Below are positions 1 to 9,125 of a DNA stretch of 64,000 nt, piece after piece. Position numbers and translations under genes: made by a program. The DNA is from SAT2750 sp964476375 (GTDB lineage: Bacteria; Planctomycetota; Planctomycetia; Pirellulales; Pirellulaceae). Location of the stretch: the NCBI GenBank assembly GCA_964476375.1, contig CAYYZW010000155.1, positions 32,344 to 96,343 on the forward strand. Reading direction: 5' to 3'. The notes beneath the pieces are model-generated. The model saw only the letters and a list, made by a program, of their open reading frames with translations. It made no database searches and had not been told where the DNA came from. How positions within the stretch are numbered: the stretch's first letter is position 1; each line of letters opens with the position of its first letter.

Positions 1-861
1 GACGGGAACCCGATTTACCAGATCTACACGCAACCGCTTAAAGGCGGCACCCCGCGGCTGCTCAGTACCGGCCGGGGGCGCACCACCTGCAGCTACTTTT
101 CGCCCGAGGGCAGGCGGAGCCTGTTTGCCTCCAGCCATCTTGATCCGCAGCTCGCCGCGACCGAGGAGAAGGTACGGAAGCAGCTGGAAGAGGATCGCAA
201 GGCGGGCGTCCGCAGGCGGTATAGCTGGCCGTTTGATCCACACATGGATATTTTCGAGACGGACCTGGATGGCAACCTGCTTCGCCGGCTGACCAGCGAG
301 CCGGGGTATGATGCCGAGGGTGCCTACTCACGGGACGGCAAGACGATTGCTTTCTGTAGCACCCGCGACGGGGACCCCGATCTCTACGTGATGAACTCCG
401 ATGGCAGCGATGTCCGCCAGCTGACCAATGCCGAGGGCTATGATGGAGGACCCTTTATCTCGCCCGATGGGAAATGGGTCATTTTTCGCAGTGATCGAAA
501 GAAGGCAGAGTACCTGCAGATTCACGTGATCGGGATCGACGGGACCAACGAGGTGGCACTGACCGAGACCAACGGTGTCAACTGGGCACCGTACTGGCAC
601 CCGCATGAGCCATACATTATCTGGACCGGGGCGGACCATTCCGATCCCACCGCCCGTCCCAATTACGATCTCTGGCTGATGAAGTACGAGATTCGAGACG
701 GGCGTTTCCATGGCCATCCGCCGGTTCGTGTGACCGATGATGCTGCGGGTGATGTGCTGCCGGTCTTTTCTCCGGATGGAAAGAAGCTGATGTGGACCAG
801 CACGCGGACCGAGCAGCATACCAGCCAGCTGTTTATCGCCAACTTCCACCTGCCCAGGTAA
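1..861 (+). CDS. TolB-like beta-propeller protein, 5' truncated
   Basis: The open frame enters from the left edge of the window, so the start is missing. The visible 286 residues hold repeated PD40/WD40-like blades of the type DGK-x-IAF-x-S-x-RDG(D)-x-DLYVM, seen three to four times (for example around 330-400, 450-540 and 750-800), which is the TolB C-terminal propeller pattern. An Arg/Lys-rich spacer near 170-230 separates the first blade from the rest. No peptidase domain is visible in this part. The family includes periplasmic TolB and many planctomycete secreted propellers that bind peptides or proteins. The stop lies about 30 bases before the Nudix gene, so the two could be co-transcribed. 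Specific partner unknown. Confidence 0.85.
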   Translation, partial: DGNPIYQIYTQPLKGGTPRLLSTGRGRTTCSYFSPEGRRSLFASSHLDPQLAATEEKVRKQLEEDRKAGVRRRYSWPFDPHMDIFETDLDGNLLRRLTSEPGYDAEGAYSRDGKTIAFCSTRDGDPDLYVMNSDGSDVRQLTNAEGYDGGPFISPDGKWVIFRSDRKKAEYLQIHVIGIDGTNEVALTETNGVNWAPYWHPHEPYIIWTGADHSDPTARPNYDLWLMKYEIRDGRFHGHPPVRVTDDAAGDVLPVFSPDGKKLMWTSTRTEQHTSQLFIANFHLPR

Positions 862-890
862 CGGTGAGGGAATCCTCTGGCGGGAGATGG

Positions 891-1310
891 ATGATGCGAG
901 AGGTGATGTCGACAGGATTCCTGGTTCTTCGCCGGGAGCCGCGTCTCTCCTTCCTGCTGCTTCGGCACCCGGATCGCTGGGACCTGCCCAAGGGACATGT
1001 CGATCCAGGTGAAACCCCGGCGGAGTCTGCCCTCAGGGAACTGGAAGAGGAAACCGGTATCACGGCCGGTCAGATCTCGATCGTGGAGGGCTTTGAATTT
1101 CAGCTCAACTACCCGGTGCCGGACCGGCAACAACCCTCGCAGATGGCCAGCAAAAGCCTCGTGATCTACCTCGCCTGGCTGGAAACCCCGGTCGAGGTCC
1201 AGGTCAGCGAGCACGACAGTCACTGCTGGTTTGACTGGGAACCTCCACACCGGATCCAGCACGAGACGATCGATCCGCTGCTTCGTTATGCCGAGACTTT
1301 CCTGGCCTGA
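891..1310 (+). CDS. Nudix hydrolase, Ap4A-hydrolase (NUDT2)-like
   Basis: A complete Nudix box lies at residues 35-57: GHVDPGE, then REL-EEETGI, matching GX5EX7REUXEEXGU with all the metal-binding glutamates. The preceding LLLRHPDRWDLPKG segment resembles diadenosine tetraphosphate hydrolases, which cleave Ap4A to ATP and AMP. The protein is about 139 residues, the usual size of single-domain Nudix enzymes, with no signal peptide, so it is cytoplasmic. The frame stays open further upstream to 792, but that part overlaps the previous gene; the ATG at 891 follows a CGGGAG ribosome site. A second candidate start is the ATG at 906. The substrate call is inference from the fold motif; another nucleoside-diphosphate-linked substrate is possible. 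Confidence 0.85.
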   Translation: MMREVMSTGFLVLRREPRLSFLLLRHPDRWDLPKGHVDPGETPAESALRELEEETGITAGQISIVEGFEFQLNYPVPDRQQPSQMASKSLVIYLAWLETPVEVQVSEHDSHCWFDWEPPHRIQHETIDPLLRYAETFLA

Positions 1311-1327
1311 TTTTTCCGGCAGCAGGC

Positions 1328-2809
1328 CTAACGGGCAGCGAGGATCTCCAGTCGCCCCTGTCCGATCCAGGAGAGGAGCGAAGCAAGTGGCAGGTGGGCC
1401 TCCGCATCCCCAAGACGGGTGTCGAGGATCTTGATCCTGTCGGCGCCGGTTCTGCCCCCTGCGGCTGTTGCATCGAGTCCGATCCAGCGGTCGCCGATCC
1501 AGACCTCGTTCCACATGTGATAGCCATATCCCGGTGAATTTCCAGGGACATAGACCAGCCCGACCGCGATCCGGGTGGGGATCTCTCGAGCGCGACAGAG
1601 CGCTGCAAGCAGGACGGCATGCTCGGTACAGTCGCCCTGTCTGGATTCAAGGACATCCAGGGCGGAGGCAAAAGCCTGCGAGTAGTCCTTCCTGTCGATC
1701 AGCATATGAACATGTTTTTCCAGGGCGAGTGCAAGTTGCCAGCGGTCTTCCGTTTCCGGGAGAATACGTGCTGCCTGCCTGCTGATGGCGGGATCCCCGC
1801 TCTGGATCATCGCGCTGGAAGCAAGGTGCCCGTCGTCTGGTTCCAGTGGCTGCTGCTCGAGGACAGACGCGGGGCCCGGGGGGTGAACATCGATCTGGTA
1901 GGTCTGCCGGTCCAGCCTGGTGACAGTCTGGAAGCTGTCGTTGGAGAGTGCGGGGGTCACCGGCCTTTCCAGGTGCAGCTGGTAACGGACCTGGCGAGCC
2001 TGCCGGGGATTCTCCAGGGGCTGGTTGACCGGTACCATCAGCGCGCCAAGCAGGTCCCCGGATGGGTCTTCCAGGGGTTGCTCGGCGAGCTCCCGGGTTG
2101 CCAGGAATTGCCAGAGCTCGATTCCCTCGATGCGAACCGCGTGGACCGTACCCTGGCTGTCTATCCACATCCAGCTCACCAGTTCGCCGGTCGGGAGCGG
2201 ATCCGTGCGCCGTACCTTGAGAAGCTGCTTGATCCCGCCAGGAGTGACGATCGACTCTTCCTTGAGGGCCGTCAGCACCACGTTACTTGCCTGCAGGACC
2301 TGGGGTGTCAGTTCCGTCACGGTTCGTGTTTCACCCGCATGGAGCGGGGACTGGAGCAGGCTTCGGGTGACCGAAAAGAAACCACCCTGTTCCGGATTCC
2401 AGGGGATCGTCGTCGTTGTTGTTCCACGTTCTATCGAGAGACCGCCGGGTACCAGACTGCCGGTGGTGGTCGTTGTGGAGGGTCCGCTGGTCTCGGTTTG
2501 GGAAAAATCCCTCAGTTCCCCCGACACGGTGGTGGTGGTTTCCAGTTGCAGCTGCTGCCGGGTAATTTCCTCCCCGCGGCGGATTGCCATCTGGACCTGT
2601 TGCCGTGTGACCACCAGTGGTGTCCCGTCCCGCTGGATTCTCTCCTCGCTCTGGTGCCCCCAGCCAATTCGTTCACCATTGAGCAGGACCAGAAACCACT
2701 GTTCACCAGCAGGTTCCTGGAGATCCTGAACTGCCTGGTGCTGCCGGCAGCCGGGGAGCCAGAGTGCTGTCATGAGCGCGAGAAGCCAGGAGGTGAGAGA
2801 ACGATCCAC
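1328..2809 (-). CDS. Transglutaminase-like domain lipoprotein
   Basis: About 493 residues from a GTG start at 2809. The first 21 residues form a lipoprotein signal ending in LPGC, so the mature protein should be lipid-anchored outside the cytoplasm. The C-terminal third is a transglutaminase-like cysteine-protease fold: Cys394 in QGDCTEHA, His431 in GYHMWNEVW and Asp446 in GLDAT form the expected triad. The middle of the protein carries three short threonine runs (DNA near 2409-2425, 2462-2478 and 2526-2541). The frame is open further upstream to 3169, but the residues there look non-coding and overlap the divergent gene. The next in-frame ATG, at 2773, would leave a very short signal. The family usually acts as a peptidase or amidase; the substrate is unknown. 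Confidence 0.8.
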   Translation of the reverse strand: MDRSLTSWLLALMTALWLPGCRQHQAVQDLQEPAGEQWFLVLLNGERIGWGHQSEERIQRDGTPLVVTRQQVQMAIRRGEEITRQQLQLETTTTVSGELRDFSQTETSGPSTTTTTGSLVPGGLSIERGTTTTTIPWNPEQGGFFSVTRSLLQSPLHAGETRTVTELTPQVLQASNVVLTALKEESIVTPGGIKQLLKVRRTDPLPTGELVSWMWIDSQGTVHAVRIEGIELWQFLATRELAEQPLEDPSGDLLGALMVPVNQPLENPRQARQVRYQLHLERPVTPALSNDSFQTVTRLDRQTYQIDVHPPGPASVLEQQPLEPDDGHLASSAMIQSGDPAISRQAARILPETEDRWQLALALEKHVHMLIDRKDYSQAFASALDVLESRQGDCTEHAVLLAALCRAREIPTRIAVGLVYVPGNSPGYGYHMWNEVWIGDRWIGLDATAAGGRTGADRIKILDTRLGDAEAHLPLASLLSWIGQGRLEILAAR

Positions 2810-3061
2810 GATAGTTTTTCCGGCGGGAAATGATTCCAGGTGCAGGGATTGTAGCAAAACGCCGTATCCCGCCTGCTGGAAAAACGAACATCCCGGCTGT
2901 AACGCTTGTTCGGACTGGATAAACACCACGGGCTCCCGGTTTTCCCCAGTCATTTTTGCTTTGTCTATTTCGTGACCTAGGTTTGGGTAGATCACCGCTG
3001 GCCAGGCCGGCCGATCGATCCACCGTTCTTGTTCTTTGGCCCCCAGGGGCAGTGAGTTGTC

Positions 3062-3757
3062 ATGAGTTTTCTGAAGCGTATTTTCACGGGTGAGATGGGC
3101 GAACAGTCCATAGGTGCTGGGCAAGAGAATGACCTGCAGGCACTGTCTCCAAGGGAGATGGAAGCCCACCTGGAGGTTGATTGTTACGGTGATTTTCAGT
3201 TGACCGGCGCCGTGCGACCTTCCTATGGTCTGCAGGTGATTCCACAGCAGGGATACCGCAGGGAGAGTTTCCGGGACCGGGAATCCGGTGCCGAGGTTCC
3301 GATGTTAACGGCAGCGGCCTCCGAGGAGATTCTCTTTGAACTTTTCATGGATCTGCTGGGTCCGCTTGGAAATATCGTGGACATGGTGCTGGAAACGAGC
3401 CATCACTGCAGGGTGGGAGAGCATGATGATCTGTACCGTGAGCACATCGACATGCCTGTTCTCAAGAGCGTGCTCTGGGATTATGAGGACCTGCTGACCA
3501 ACGACGGGTGTAGTGGGATCGCCGTACTCAACCCGTCACAACAACAGGAAGTCCAGTTTGACGAGCACAAGATCCTGCTCGTTTACGGGGATCCGCTGGA
3601 CCGCTTTGAAGAGATCCTGGAGTCTTACGGAGTACCACGCCGTGACGATATCCAGTTCATTACCGAGGCCGAGCATGTCCATTCATCGAGGGATGAATTC
3701 AGGGACAGTTTCGATCTCTTCCGTACACGGATTGGTGCCGAGGGTTACCGCGGTTAG
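3062..3757 (+). CDS. Conserved hypothetical protein, acidic, cytoplasmic
   Basis: 231 residues, rich in Asp and Glu, with no signal peptide or membrane segment. It is predicted as a mixed alpha/beta soluble protein, and I do not recognise a domain. A His-rich stretch (residues about 113-130, SHHCRVGEHDD) could bind metal, but this is only a composition remark. Codon use and strand agree with a real gene, and the ORF fills the space between a divergent lipoprotein gene and a convergent VWA gene. The upstream 250 bases are the shared divergent promoter region. Function unknown. Confidence 0.6.
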   Translation: MSFLKRIFTGEMGEQSIGAGQENDLQALSPREMEAHLEVDCYGDFQLTGAVRPSYGLQVIPQQGYRRESFRDRESGAEVPMLTAAASEEILFELFMDLLGPLGNIVDMVLETSHHCRVGEHDDLYREHIDMPVLKSVLWDYEDLLTNDGCSGIAVLNPSQQQEVQFDEHKILLVYGDPLDRFEEILESYGVPRRDDIQFITEAEHVHSSRDEFRDSFDLFRTRIGAEGYRG

Positions 3758-3771
3758 TCTCCCGGGAGGCC

Positions 3772-6060
3772 CTAGTCCTTCAACTGGTAGGCCTGTCCCT
3801 GGATGACCACCGTCACGGTCCCTTCCAGGGCAAGGTAGTGGGATGCATCGGTGCCGAGGTCACGCGCCAGGCGGAAGTACTCGGCGCTGTACCGCTTGAT
3901 TTCGATCATCTCCTTTTTCTGTTTCTTGGTGATCGTCGAGTCCTCCCAGATGCCATTGCGTTGGAAAAAGGTCTTGGATCGCACGTTCTGAACCGTCTGA
4001 AGTGTCACTTCCTTGTCACTTGCCAGGTCCAGGACCCTGGCACCACCCCCGCCGAATCCGGCTGCGTTCCCACGCTGCAGGGCTGCCTTGGCAGCACGCT
4101 GCACAACCCCGGATTTGCCTCCCGGCGCTGCGGAGAGCTGGTCAAGGGCCTCGTTGGTAAGCTCGCGCCCACGGGCTTGTTCGACCGGGCCACCCGTGTC
4201 ATCGGCAAGGAAGGAAGTGTAGGGGGTGAGAATACCGTGCCGCTTGGAAAGGGCAATCAGTTCATCCACCAGTTCCTCGTTTCGGCCTTCCAGGTCAATC
4301 TTGTCGATGATCTCACCGATCCGTCTCATCGCCCAGAGCCGTTCCACGTAACCCCGGGAACTGTCCGGGGAATGTTTCACCAGTGTCCCGGTGAACTGGA
4401 ATTTCTCCTTGTCGCCTCCTACCTTGCCCTCGACAGTTAACTTGACGGCACCGGAGTGCTTGTAGCGACCGACAAGCACAAGCTGGTCACCGGCGAACAG
4501 GTCATAGGCATCTCGTGGGTAGACGCGGCTGGTCACCGCTCCTCTTTCGACCCCCAGCCCATCGATGTCATAGTGAATGGCAATGTCGGTCATGGCCGGG
4601 GCACCGATGCGCTCGTACAGCCGACTTACCTGCGCCTCGATATCCTCGTCCGGGCGGACATACTGGCTCTGGCCAAAACACTCGCGGGCCAGCTTGTCCA
4701 GGAGACGGCTGTTGACGTCATAGCCGACGCCAAAATTGAAGATCCTCGCCCGTACGGCATTGTGTTTTGTTGCATTGGCCACGATCGCGTTGGCGTTGGT
4801 CTGGCCTGCCGTGGGGAGCCCGTCGGTGAGGAAGATCACGTAACTGGGGTCCTGGTCATCCTTGAGCATGTCCAGGGCTGCCGTCAGCGCCCCGTCAATA
4901 TTGGTGCTGCCACCGGCGTGAATCCCTTCGACAAAACCGAGAGCCTGCTTGCGCGTGTTGTCACCATAACGCTGCATCTCGGGCTGAAAACTCTCGATCT
5001 CCGTATCGTAGGCGACGATGTTAAAGAGATCCCCCTTGTTGAGATTGTTGAGTACGAAGCGGAGGGCTCCCTTGGCCTGCTCGATTTTTGTACCACTCAT
5101 GCTGCCGGACCGGTCGACCACGAAGACAACGTTCTTGCGGATCGTCCTGTCGACTGCCGACTGGATCTCCGGGCTGACCAGCAGCATGAAATAACCGTCC
5201 TCTTTTTCCACCGGCCGGTAAGAGACCAGGCTGGCAGCCACGGCCTTGTCACCGACGTCATACATCAGTCGGAAATCACTTCCCGGGATGACATGGTTCT
5301 GGATCGACTGCACGGTCGCCTGGCGAGGGCCCGTTCGCTTGATCTCCAGGGCGTGGCTGGGACTATAGATGTTCTTGATCGCCACGTCGCTCTTGAGCGA
5401 GACACGGATGGCCAGTTTCTCGACCGGCTTGGATGTGTACTTGGCAGTGCTCAGCGGAAGCAGTAATTCGGTGAGGCCACCGATCCGAGGGCAGACCTGG
5501 CTGTAACGAAGCGTGACCGTGCGTTCTGCCCCGGCCGGTACCGGAAAGACACTGGTCTTGAACATGCCGCTTCCCATCCACTCCAGGAGAGCTGGGTCCC
5601 GGTTGCGTCGGATGTAGCCCTCGTAGATACGGCGAGCTTCCTCCCGGTCAAGCAACGTGCCATCAAATTCCTTGCCATCGACAAGCAGTGTCAGGCGATC
5701 AATCGCGCTGTCATGGGGGATGGGGAACATGAAGCAGACTTCCATTGTCCGTGGCCCGGTATTCACGAACGTCTGGGAGACCTGGACCCGGGCGACCTGG
5801 TCACTGATCGTGGCATTCAGCTCCAGCTGCTTGATGCGGTAGGAGGACGGCGGGGGAACCGGGGGCCGTGGTGGATGGGGAGGGTGAATGATCGGTCGGG
5901 GGATACGAAAATGATGGTCCGGATGGACATCGACCAGCAGTCCCTGGCCCATGGTGGCAAGGGGGGTGGTCAGCAGGATTGCCAGCAGAATCACAAGCTG
6001 CACCATGTTCTGTTGGAGAGCGATGTGTCCGTTTTCTTGTCCCCGGGTCATGCTGACCAT
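3772..6060 (-). CDS. VIT and von Willebrand factor A domain protein
   Basis: 762 residues. A hydrophobic signal segment (VQLVILLAILLTT) is followed by a proline-rich linker, then a VIT domain (about residues 70-200, with LELNATISDQVARVQVSQ and the FPIPHDSAI region). A VWA domain follows, with a complete MIDAS start, FVVDRSGSMSGTK, and FLTDGLPT further on. The C-terminal third is helical and Gly/Ala-rich. The layout matches the inter-alpha-trypsin-inhibitor heavy-chain-like proteins found in many bacteria, thought to mediate metal-dependent protein contacts outside the cell. The start at 6060 is chosen because a GGAGG site lies eight bases upstream; the frame also contains an ATG at 6129 without a ribosome site. 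Confidence 0.87.
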   Translation of the reverse strand: MVSMTRGQENGHIALQQNMVQLVILLAILLTTPLATMGQGLLVDVHPDHHFRIPRPIIHPPHPPRPPVPPPSSYRIKQLELNATISDQVARVQVSQTFVNTGPRTMEVCFMFPIPHDSAIDRLTLLVDGKEFDGTLLDREEARRIYEGYIRRNRDPALLEWMGSGMFKTSVFPVPAGAERTVTLRYSQVCPRIGGLTELLLPLSTAKYTSKPVEKLAIRVSLKSDVAIKNIYSPSHALEIKRTGPRQATVQSIQNHVIPGSDFRLMYDVGDKAVAASLVSYRPVEKEDGYFMLLVSPEIQSAVDRTIRKNVVFVVDRSGSMSGTKIEQAKGALRFVLNNLNKGDLFNIVAYDTEIESFQPEMQRYGDNTRKQALGFVEGIHAGGSTNIDGALTAALDMLKDDQDPSYVIFLTDGLPTAGQTNANAIVANATKHNAVRARIFNFGVGYDVNSRLLDKLARECFGQSQYVRPDEDIEAQVSRLYERIGAPAMTDIAIHYDIDGLGVERGAVTSRVYPRDAYDLFAGDQLVLVGRYKHSGAVKLTVEGKVGGDKEKFQFTGTLVKHSPDSSRGYVERLWAMRRIGEIIDKIDLEGRNEELVDELIALSKRHGILTPYTSFLADDTGGPVEQARGRELTNEALDQLSAAPGGKSGVVQRAAKAALQRGNAAGFGGGGARVLDLASDKEVTLQTVQNVRSKTFFQRNGIWEDSTITKKQKKEMIEIKRYSAEYFRLARDLGTDASHYLALEGTVTVVIQGQAYQLKD

Positions 6061-6068
6061 CGAATGTG

Positions 6069-6073
6069 CCTCC
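6069..6073 (-). promoter_or_regulatory. Shine-Dalgarno site deciding the VIT-VWA start
   Basis: On the minus strand the sequence reads GCGGAGG followed by eight bases and the ATG at 6060. This favours the internal ATG over the one at 6129. Confidence 0.6.
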
Positions 6074-6306
6074 GCAAGGTGAATTTGGTTTCGGGTCCCT
6101 GGGTTGACTTGCCAGGTGTTTTTCCTCATGGATTAATAGACGTCACGAGCCTGGTTCCGGTTCCCTCCGGTTCAACCTGAATTTTGATTTATAGTATCGT
6201 GAAATTGTTTTGCGTGTTCCACTTGACCTTGCCGCCTGGGGCAGCTTTTGACACACTACCGCCCCGTTTCGAGTCAGAAACCCGGGAGTTCTCCCGGTCA
6301 AGAAAG

Positions 6307-6987
6307 ATGTCTTATTTTTCGATCCAGTCAGCCAGTTGGTCGGTGGTCCTGGTGGCCATGATGCTGCCAGGCTGCCTGGCCCCCGATATCTGGAAGCTTG
6401 CAGACCAGGGTCCGGGGAACGTCGAGGAACTGGGAGGGGATGGTTTTACCGGTCCACGGCTGGAAAACCCGATGGTCCTCCCGATCCAGGACCGGGAGTT
6501 GGTCTGGGGTCAGCTGGTGGACACCCTGGATGACTATTTTCGCATCGCTGTTGAAGAGCGGGTCCGGCTGGTGGGGACCGTGTTGACCGAGGGGCGGATC
6601 GATACCGCTCCGGCACCAGCTGCGACATCGCTTGAACCGTGGCGTCAGGATTCCATTCCCGGATACCATAACCGGCATGCGACTTACCAGTCGATTCGCC
6701 AGAGGGCCGTGGTGCGAGTGATTCCAGTGGCGGATGGTTTCAAGATTGATGTGGCAGTTTACCGGGAACTGGAGGACGTGGACCGTCCCGAGTTCGCCAC
6801 GGTCGGCGGAGCGACGCTTCGGCACGATGGTTCCCTGACACGACCGGACAAGCAGAGAGAAAACCGGCCGGACCGGCTGGGCTGGATACCGATCGGGCGA
6901 AACCCGGCCCTGGAACAGGCAATCCTGTTTCAGCTTCAGGAGAGAATGTCGGCCCCCTCGGAACCGATGCCGACCGTGGCCCCTTGA
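6307..6987 (+). CDS. Putative lipoprotein of unknown function
   Basis: 226 residues from the ATG at 6307. The N-terminus (WSVVLVAMMLPGC) is a lipoprotein signal with the modified cysteine near residue 22, so the mature protein should be anchored to a membrane outside the cytoplasm. The remainder is soluble, with a beta-strand-rich core (VVRVIPVADGFKIDVAVYREL) and no known motif. The frame is open upstream to 6184, but that extension begins with a hydrophobic stretch unrelated to a usual signal, and the lipobox decides the start. It is divergent from the VIT-VWA gene. Function not assigned. Confidence 0.65.
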   Translation: MSYFSIQSASWSVVLVAMMLPGCLAPDIWKLADQGPGNVEELGGDGFTGPRLENPMVLPIQDRELVWGQLVDTLDDYFRIAVEERVRLVGTVLTEGRIDTAPAPAATSLEPWRQDSIPGYHNRHATYQSIRQRAVVRVIPVADGFKIDVAVYRELEDVDRPEFATVGGATLRHDGSLTRPDKQRENRPDRLGWIPIGRNPALEQAILFQLQERMSAPSEPMPTVAP

Positions 6988-7018
6988 GTATCCTCTTATC
7001 CTCTGGGCGCCGGGGATC

Positions 7019-7807
7019 TCAGGCAGCTGCCTTGGGAGTCGTGCCGGCCGCAGGCAGCATGATCGTGAACTGGGTTCCCTTGCCGACGCTGCTCTCCACG
7101 CGGATCCGACCCTGGTGGGCTTCGATGATATTACGGCAGGCAGAGAGTCCCAGTCCGGTTCCTCCCTTGCCACTCTCGTCGGGGCCTTCCTTGGTGCTGT
7201 AAAAGCGATCAAAGATTTTCGGCAGCTTGTCCTGGGGAATTCCGGATCCGGAATCCCGAACCGTCATTACCACCATCCCCTGGTCTGGATCGTGGGAAAG
7301 TTTCAGCAGGACAGTTCCTCCCTCCGGCATTGCCTGGCGGGCATTGATCAGCAGGTTAATCAAGACCTGCTGGATCTGGTTCCCGTTGGCCATCGCTTCG
7401 GGAACATTGTCAAACTGCTTTTCCACGTGGATACGGTACTTGGTCATTTCCCGTTCAAGCAGAACCAGCGATTCCTCGAAGATCTGTCCCAGGTTGGTCG
7501 CTTCCAGCTCATCCGACCGGTTGCGGGCCATGCCCAGCACCGCATTGGTGATTTGTGCTGCCCGTTCGCTTGCCTTGAGGATCTTGTCGAGCGCCTTGTC
7601 ACGGGTCTCCTTGTCATCGTGGCGGAGTCCCATCTTGGCATAGTTCATGATCGTCATCAGCACGTTGTTGAACTCGTGCGTGGTCGTGCTTACCAGCTCA
7701 CCAAGCGCCGTCATTTTTTGCGCGTTGACAAGCTGCTTTTGCAACTGGTCGACCTGGTCTCGCAGGTCGCTCTTGCTTTCGGATTTCTTGTTTTTCGATT
7801 CGGCCAT
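7019..7807 (-). CDS. Soluble sensor histidine kinase
   Basis: 262 residues. A short N-terminal Lys/Gln-rich coiled coil leads into the dimerisation and phosphoacceptor helix with His44 (STTTHEFNNVLMTI). The ATPase domain shows the N box (INLLINARQAMP), G1 (DSGSGIP), F box (FDRFYSTK) and G2 (GGTGLGLS). There is no transmembrane segment, PAS or receiver domain, so the input signal must come from a partner or the cytoplasm. No response regulator lies next to it; an orphan kinase is likely. The start is the ATG at 7807; a GTG nine bases upstream is an alternative. Confidence 0.88.
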   Translation of the reverse strand: MAESKNKKSESKSDLRDQVDQLQKQLVNAQKMTALGELVSTTTHEFNNVLMTIMNYAKMGLRHDDKETRDKALDKILKASERAAQITNAVLGMARNRSDELEATNLGQIFEESLVLLEREMTKYRIHVEKQFDNVPEAMANGNQIQQVLINLLINARQAMPEGGTVLLKLSHDPDQGMVVMTVRDSGSGIPQDKLPKIFDRFYSTKEGPDESGKGGTGLGLSACRNIIEAHQGRIRVESSVGKGTQFTIMLPAAGTTPKAAA

Positions 7808-7964
7808 CGATGCCACACGACCCGATCTGGAAAACTAGTTACAGGCTGAATATCTTAACTTGCTTACCGTATCCCTTATGTTTACTCTGTCTTGCCCGAT
7901 GCGTTTCTCTTAACATGTTGTCAATTAAGGGGTTAGGTGCATGTTAATTATCGGAAAAGCGATC

Positions 7965-7993
7965 TTGGGAACTCAAATCCAAGGGGCTATAAT
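7965..7993 (+). promoter_or_regulatory. Sigma-70-type promoter before 8011 gene
   Basis: TTGGGA at 7965-7970, a 17-base spacer and a perfect TATAAT at 7988-7993, 17 bases before the gene start. The -10 hexamer sits in the loop of a small inverted repeat, GGGG-ctataat-CCCC (7983-7997). The short leader implies transcription starts very close to the ATG. Confidence 0.55.
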
Positions 7994-8010
7994 CCCCGGG
8001 CATTGAGAAA

Positions 8011-8307
8011 ATGATGGATAAAGAGGTGGTTTTTGAGGGCATGGAATTGAATACGGTAGCGATATTGCACCAGGCCACGGAAACGGCGCGCATGATGGGA
8101 TACGAGATTCGCGAGGAGTGGCTTGGAGGAACCGGCGGCGGGGGTTGTGAATTCGGGGGAAAGAAGTGGATTTTTCTGGACGTTGCAGATAATCCGCTGG
8201 AACAGCTGGAGAGCGTGGCGGATGTACTCTGCCAGGATCCCGCCATTCATCTGATTGAATTGCCTGTCCCACTCCGCAAACTCTGGGGAATCGGCAAGGT
8301 CGGCTGA
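8011..8307 (+). CDS. Small conserved hypothetical protein
   Basis: 98 residues, soluble, no signal peptide or membrane helix. A glycine-rich loop with a cysteine (GGTGGGGCEFGGKKW) precedes a strand-helix pattern (WIFLDVADNPLEQLESVADVL). It has its own promoter at 7965-7993 and ends seven bases before the convergent nadD gene. An alternative start is the second ATG at 8014. I do not recognise the family; the compact fold could be regulatory, but no function is claimed. Confidence 0.6.
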   Translation: MMDKEVVFEGMELNTVAILHQATETARMMGYEIREEWLGGTGGGGCEFGGKKWIFLDVADNPLEQLESVADVLCQDPAIHLIELPVPLRKLWGIGKVG

Positions 8308-8313
8308 TACCGG

Positions 8314-8928
8314 TCAGTCTGTTTTCACGTAGAGTTCGTGGCTGGCGATATACTGCTCGACGGCCCGTGGAGTTCGGAAACGGAGGCTTTGCCGGTGGGC
8401 TGTTCGCTCTCGCAGATCGCGACTGGAAAGGTCCAGCTGGGGCATCTGGACAACAGCCTGGCGAGCCTGGTCAAGTTGTTCTTCCGAGGCCAGTGGTCGA
8501 AGGTGCTGGAAATTGACAGCTGGCTGACCGGGCCGGGCAGCGACGGCAGGGACAGCCAGTTCCAGGATCCGGCCCGGGTCTCGCCAGGAAGGCAGGTCCC
8601 TGAGCGAGTCGGCTCCCATCAACAGGTAGAGCGTTGCCTGGGGATGCGTCGTCTTCATATCGGCCAGGGTGTCCACGGTATAGCTCAGGCCTCCCCGCTC
8701 AATCTCGACAGGGGAGCATCGGAAGGCAGGATGTCCGGCGATGGCCAGTTCCACCATCTCCATGCGTTGCTGGGGGGAGGCCCCGGTTGCATCACTCTTG
8801 TGTGGCGCAGTAGCCGCCGGGATAAACAAGACCTCGTCCAGCGGTATCTGTTCCAGGCAGACCTCCGCCAGCAACAGGTGCCCGTAGTGGATGGGGTCAA
8901 ATGACCCGCCCAGGATACCTATCCGCAT
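8314..8928 (-). CDS. nadD: Nicotinate-nucleotide adenylyltransferase
   Basis: 204 residues, the normal length for NadD. The nucleotidyltransferase signature GGSFDPIHYGHLLLAE is at the N-terminus (residues 7-22), and the C-terminus has the SSRDLRER pattern equivalent to the ISSTxIR motif. The enzyme joins nicotinate mononucleotide to AMP from ATP to give deamido-NAD, an essential step in NAD synthesis, in the cytoplasm. The start is the ATG at 8928, with AGGA seven bases upstream. Usual neighbours (rsfS, obgE, proA) are absent here. Confidence 0.93.
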   Translation of the reverse strand: MRIGILGGSFDPIHYGHLLLAEVCLEQIPLDEVLFIPAATAPHKSDATGASPQQRMEMVELAIAGHPAFRCSPVEIERGGLSYTVDTLADMKTTHPQATLYLLMGADSLRDLPSWRDPGRILELAVPAVAARPGQPAVNFQHLRPLASEEQLDQARQAVVQMPQLDLSSRDLRERTAHRQSLRFRTPRAVEQYIASHELYVKTD

Positions 8929-9125
8929 GAGAATTCCTGTCTGAGCGTTGAGAGTCTATGATTGGCTACCGGGAACATCCTATCTATTCCCACAGCCGCT
9001 TGCTTGCCAGAGAGCCCTCTTGATTGCTATCGTAACGATCCGCATGCGGTCAGGCCACCGGGCCTGGGAAGAAGGACTTTTTGGTTTCGCAATGGAGCAC
9101 CAGGCCAGGAGCACCTTGCCTTTCG

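Noticed and set aside
4456..5466. Plus-strand frame inside the VIT-VWA gene
   Set aside because: The minus strand carries the MIDAS and VIT motifs; this frame is its mirror.
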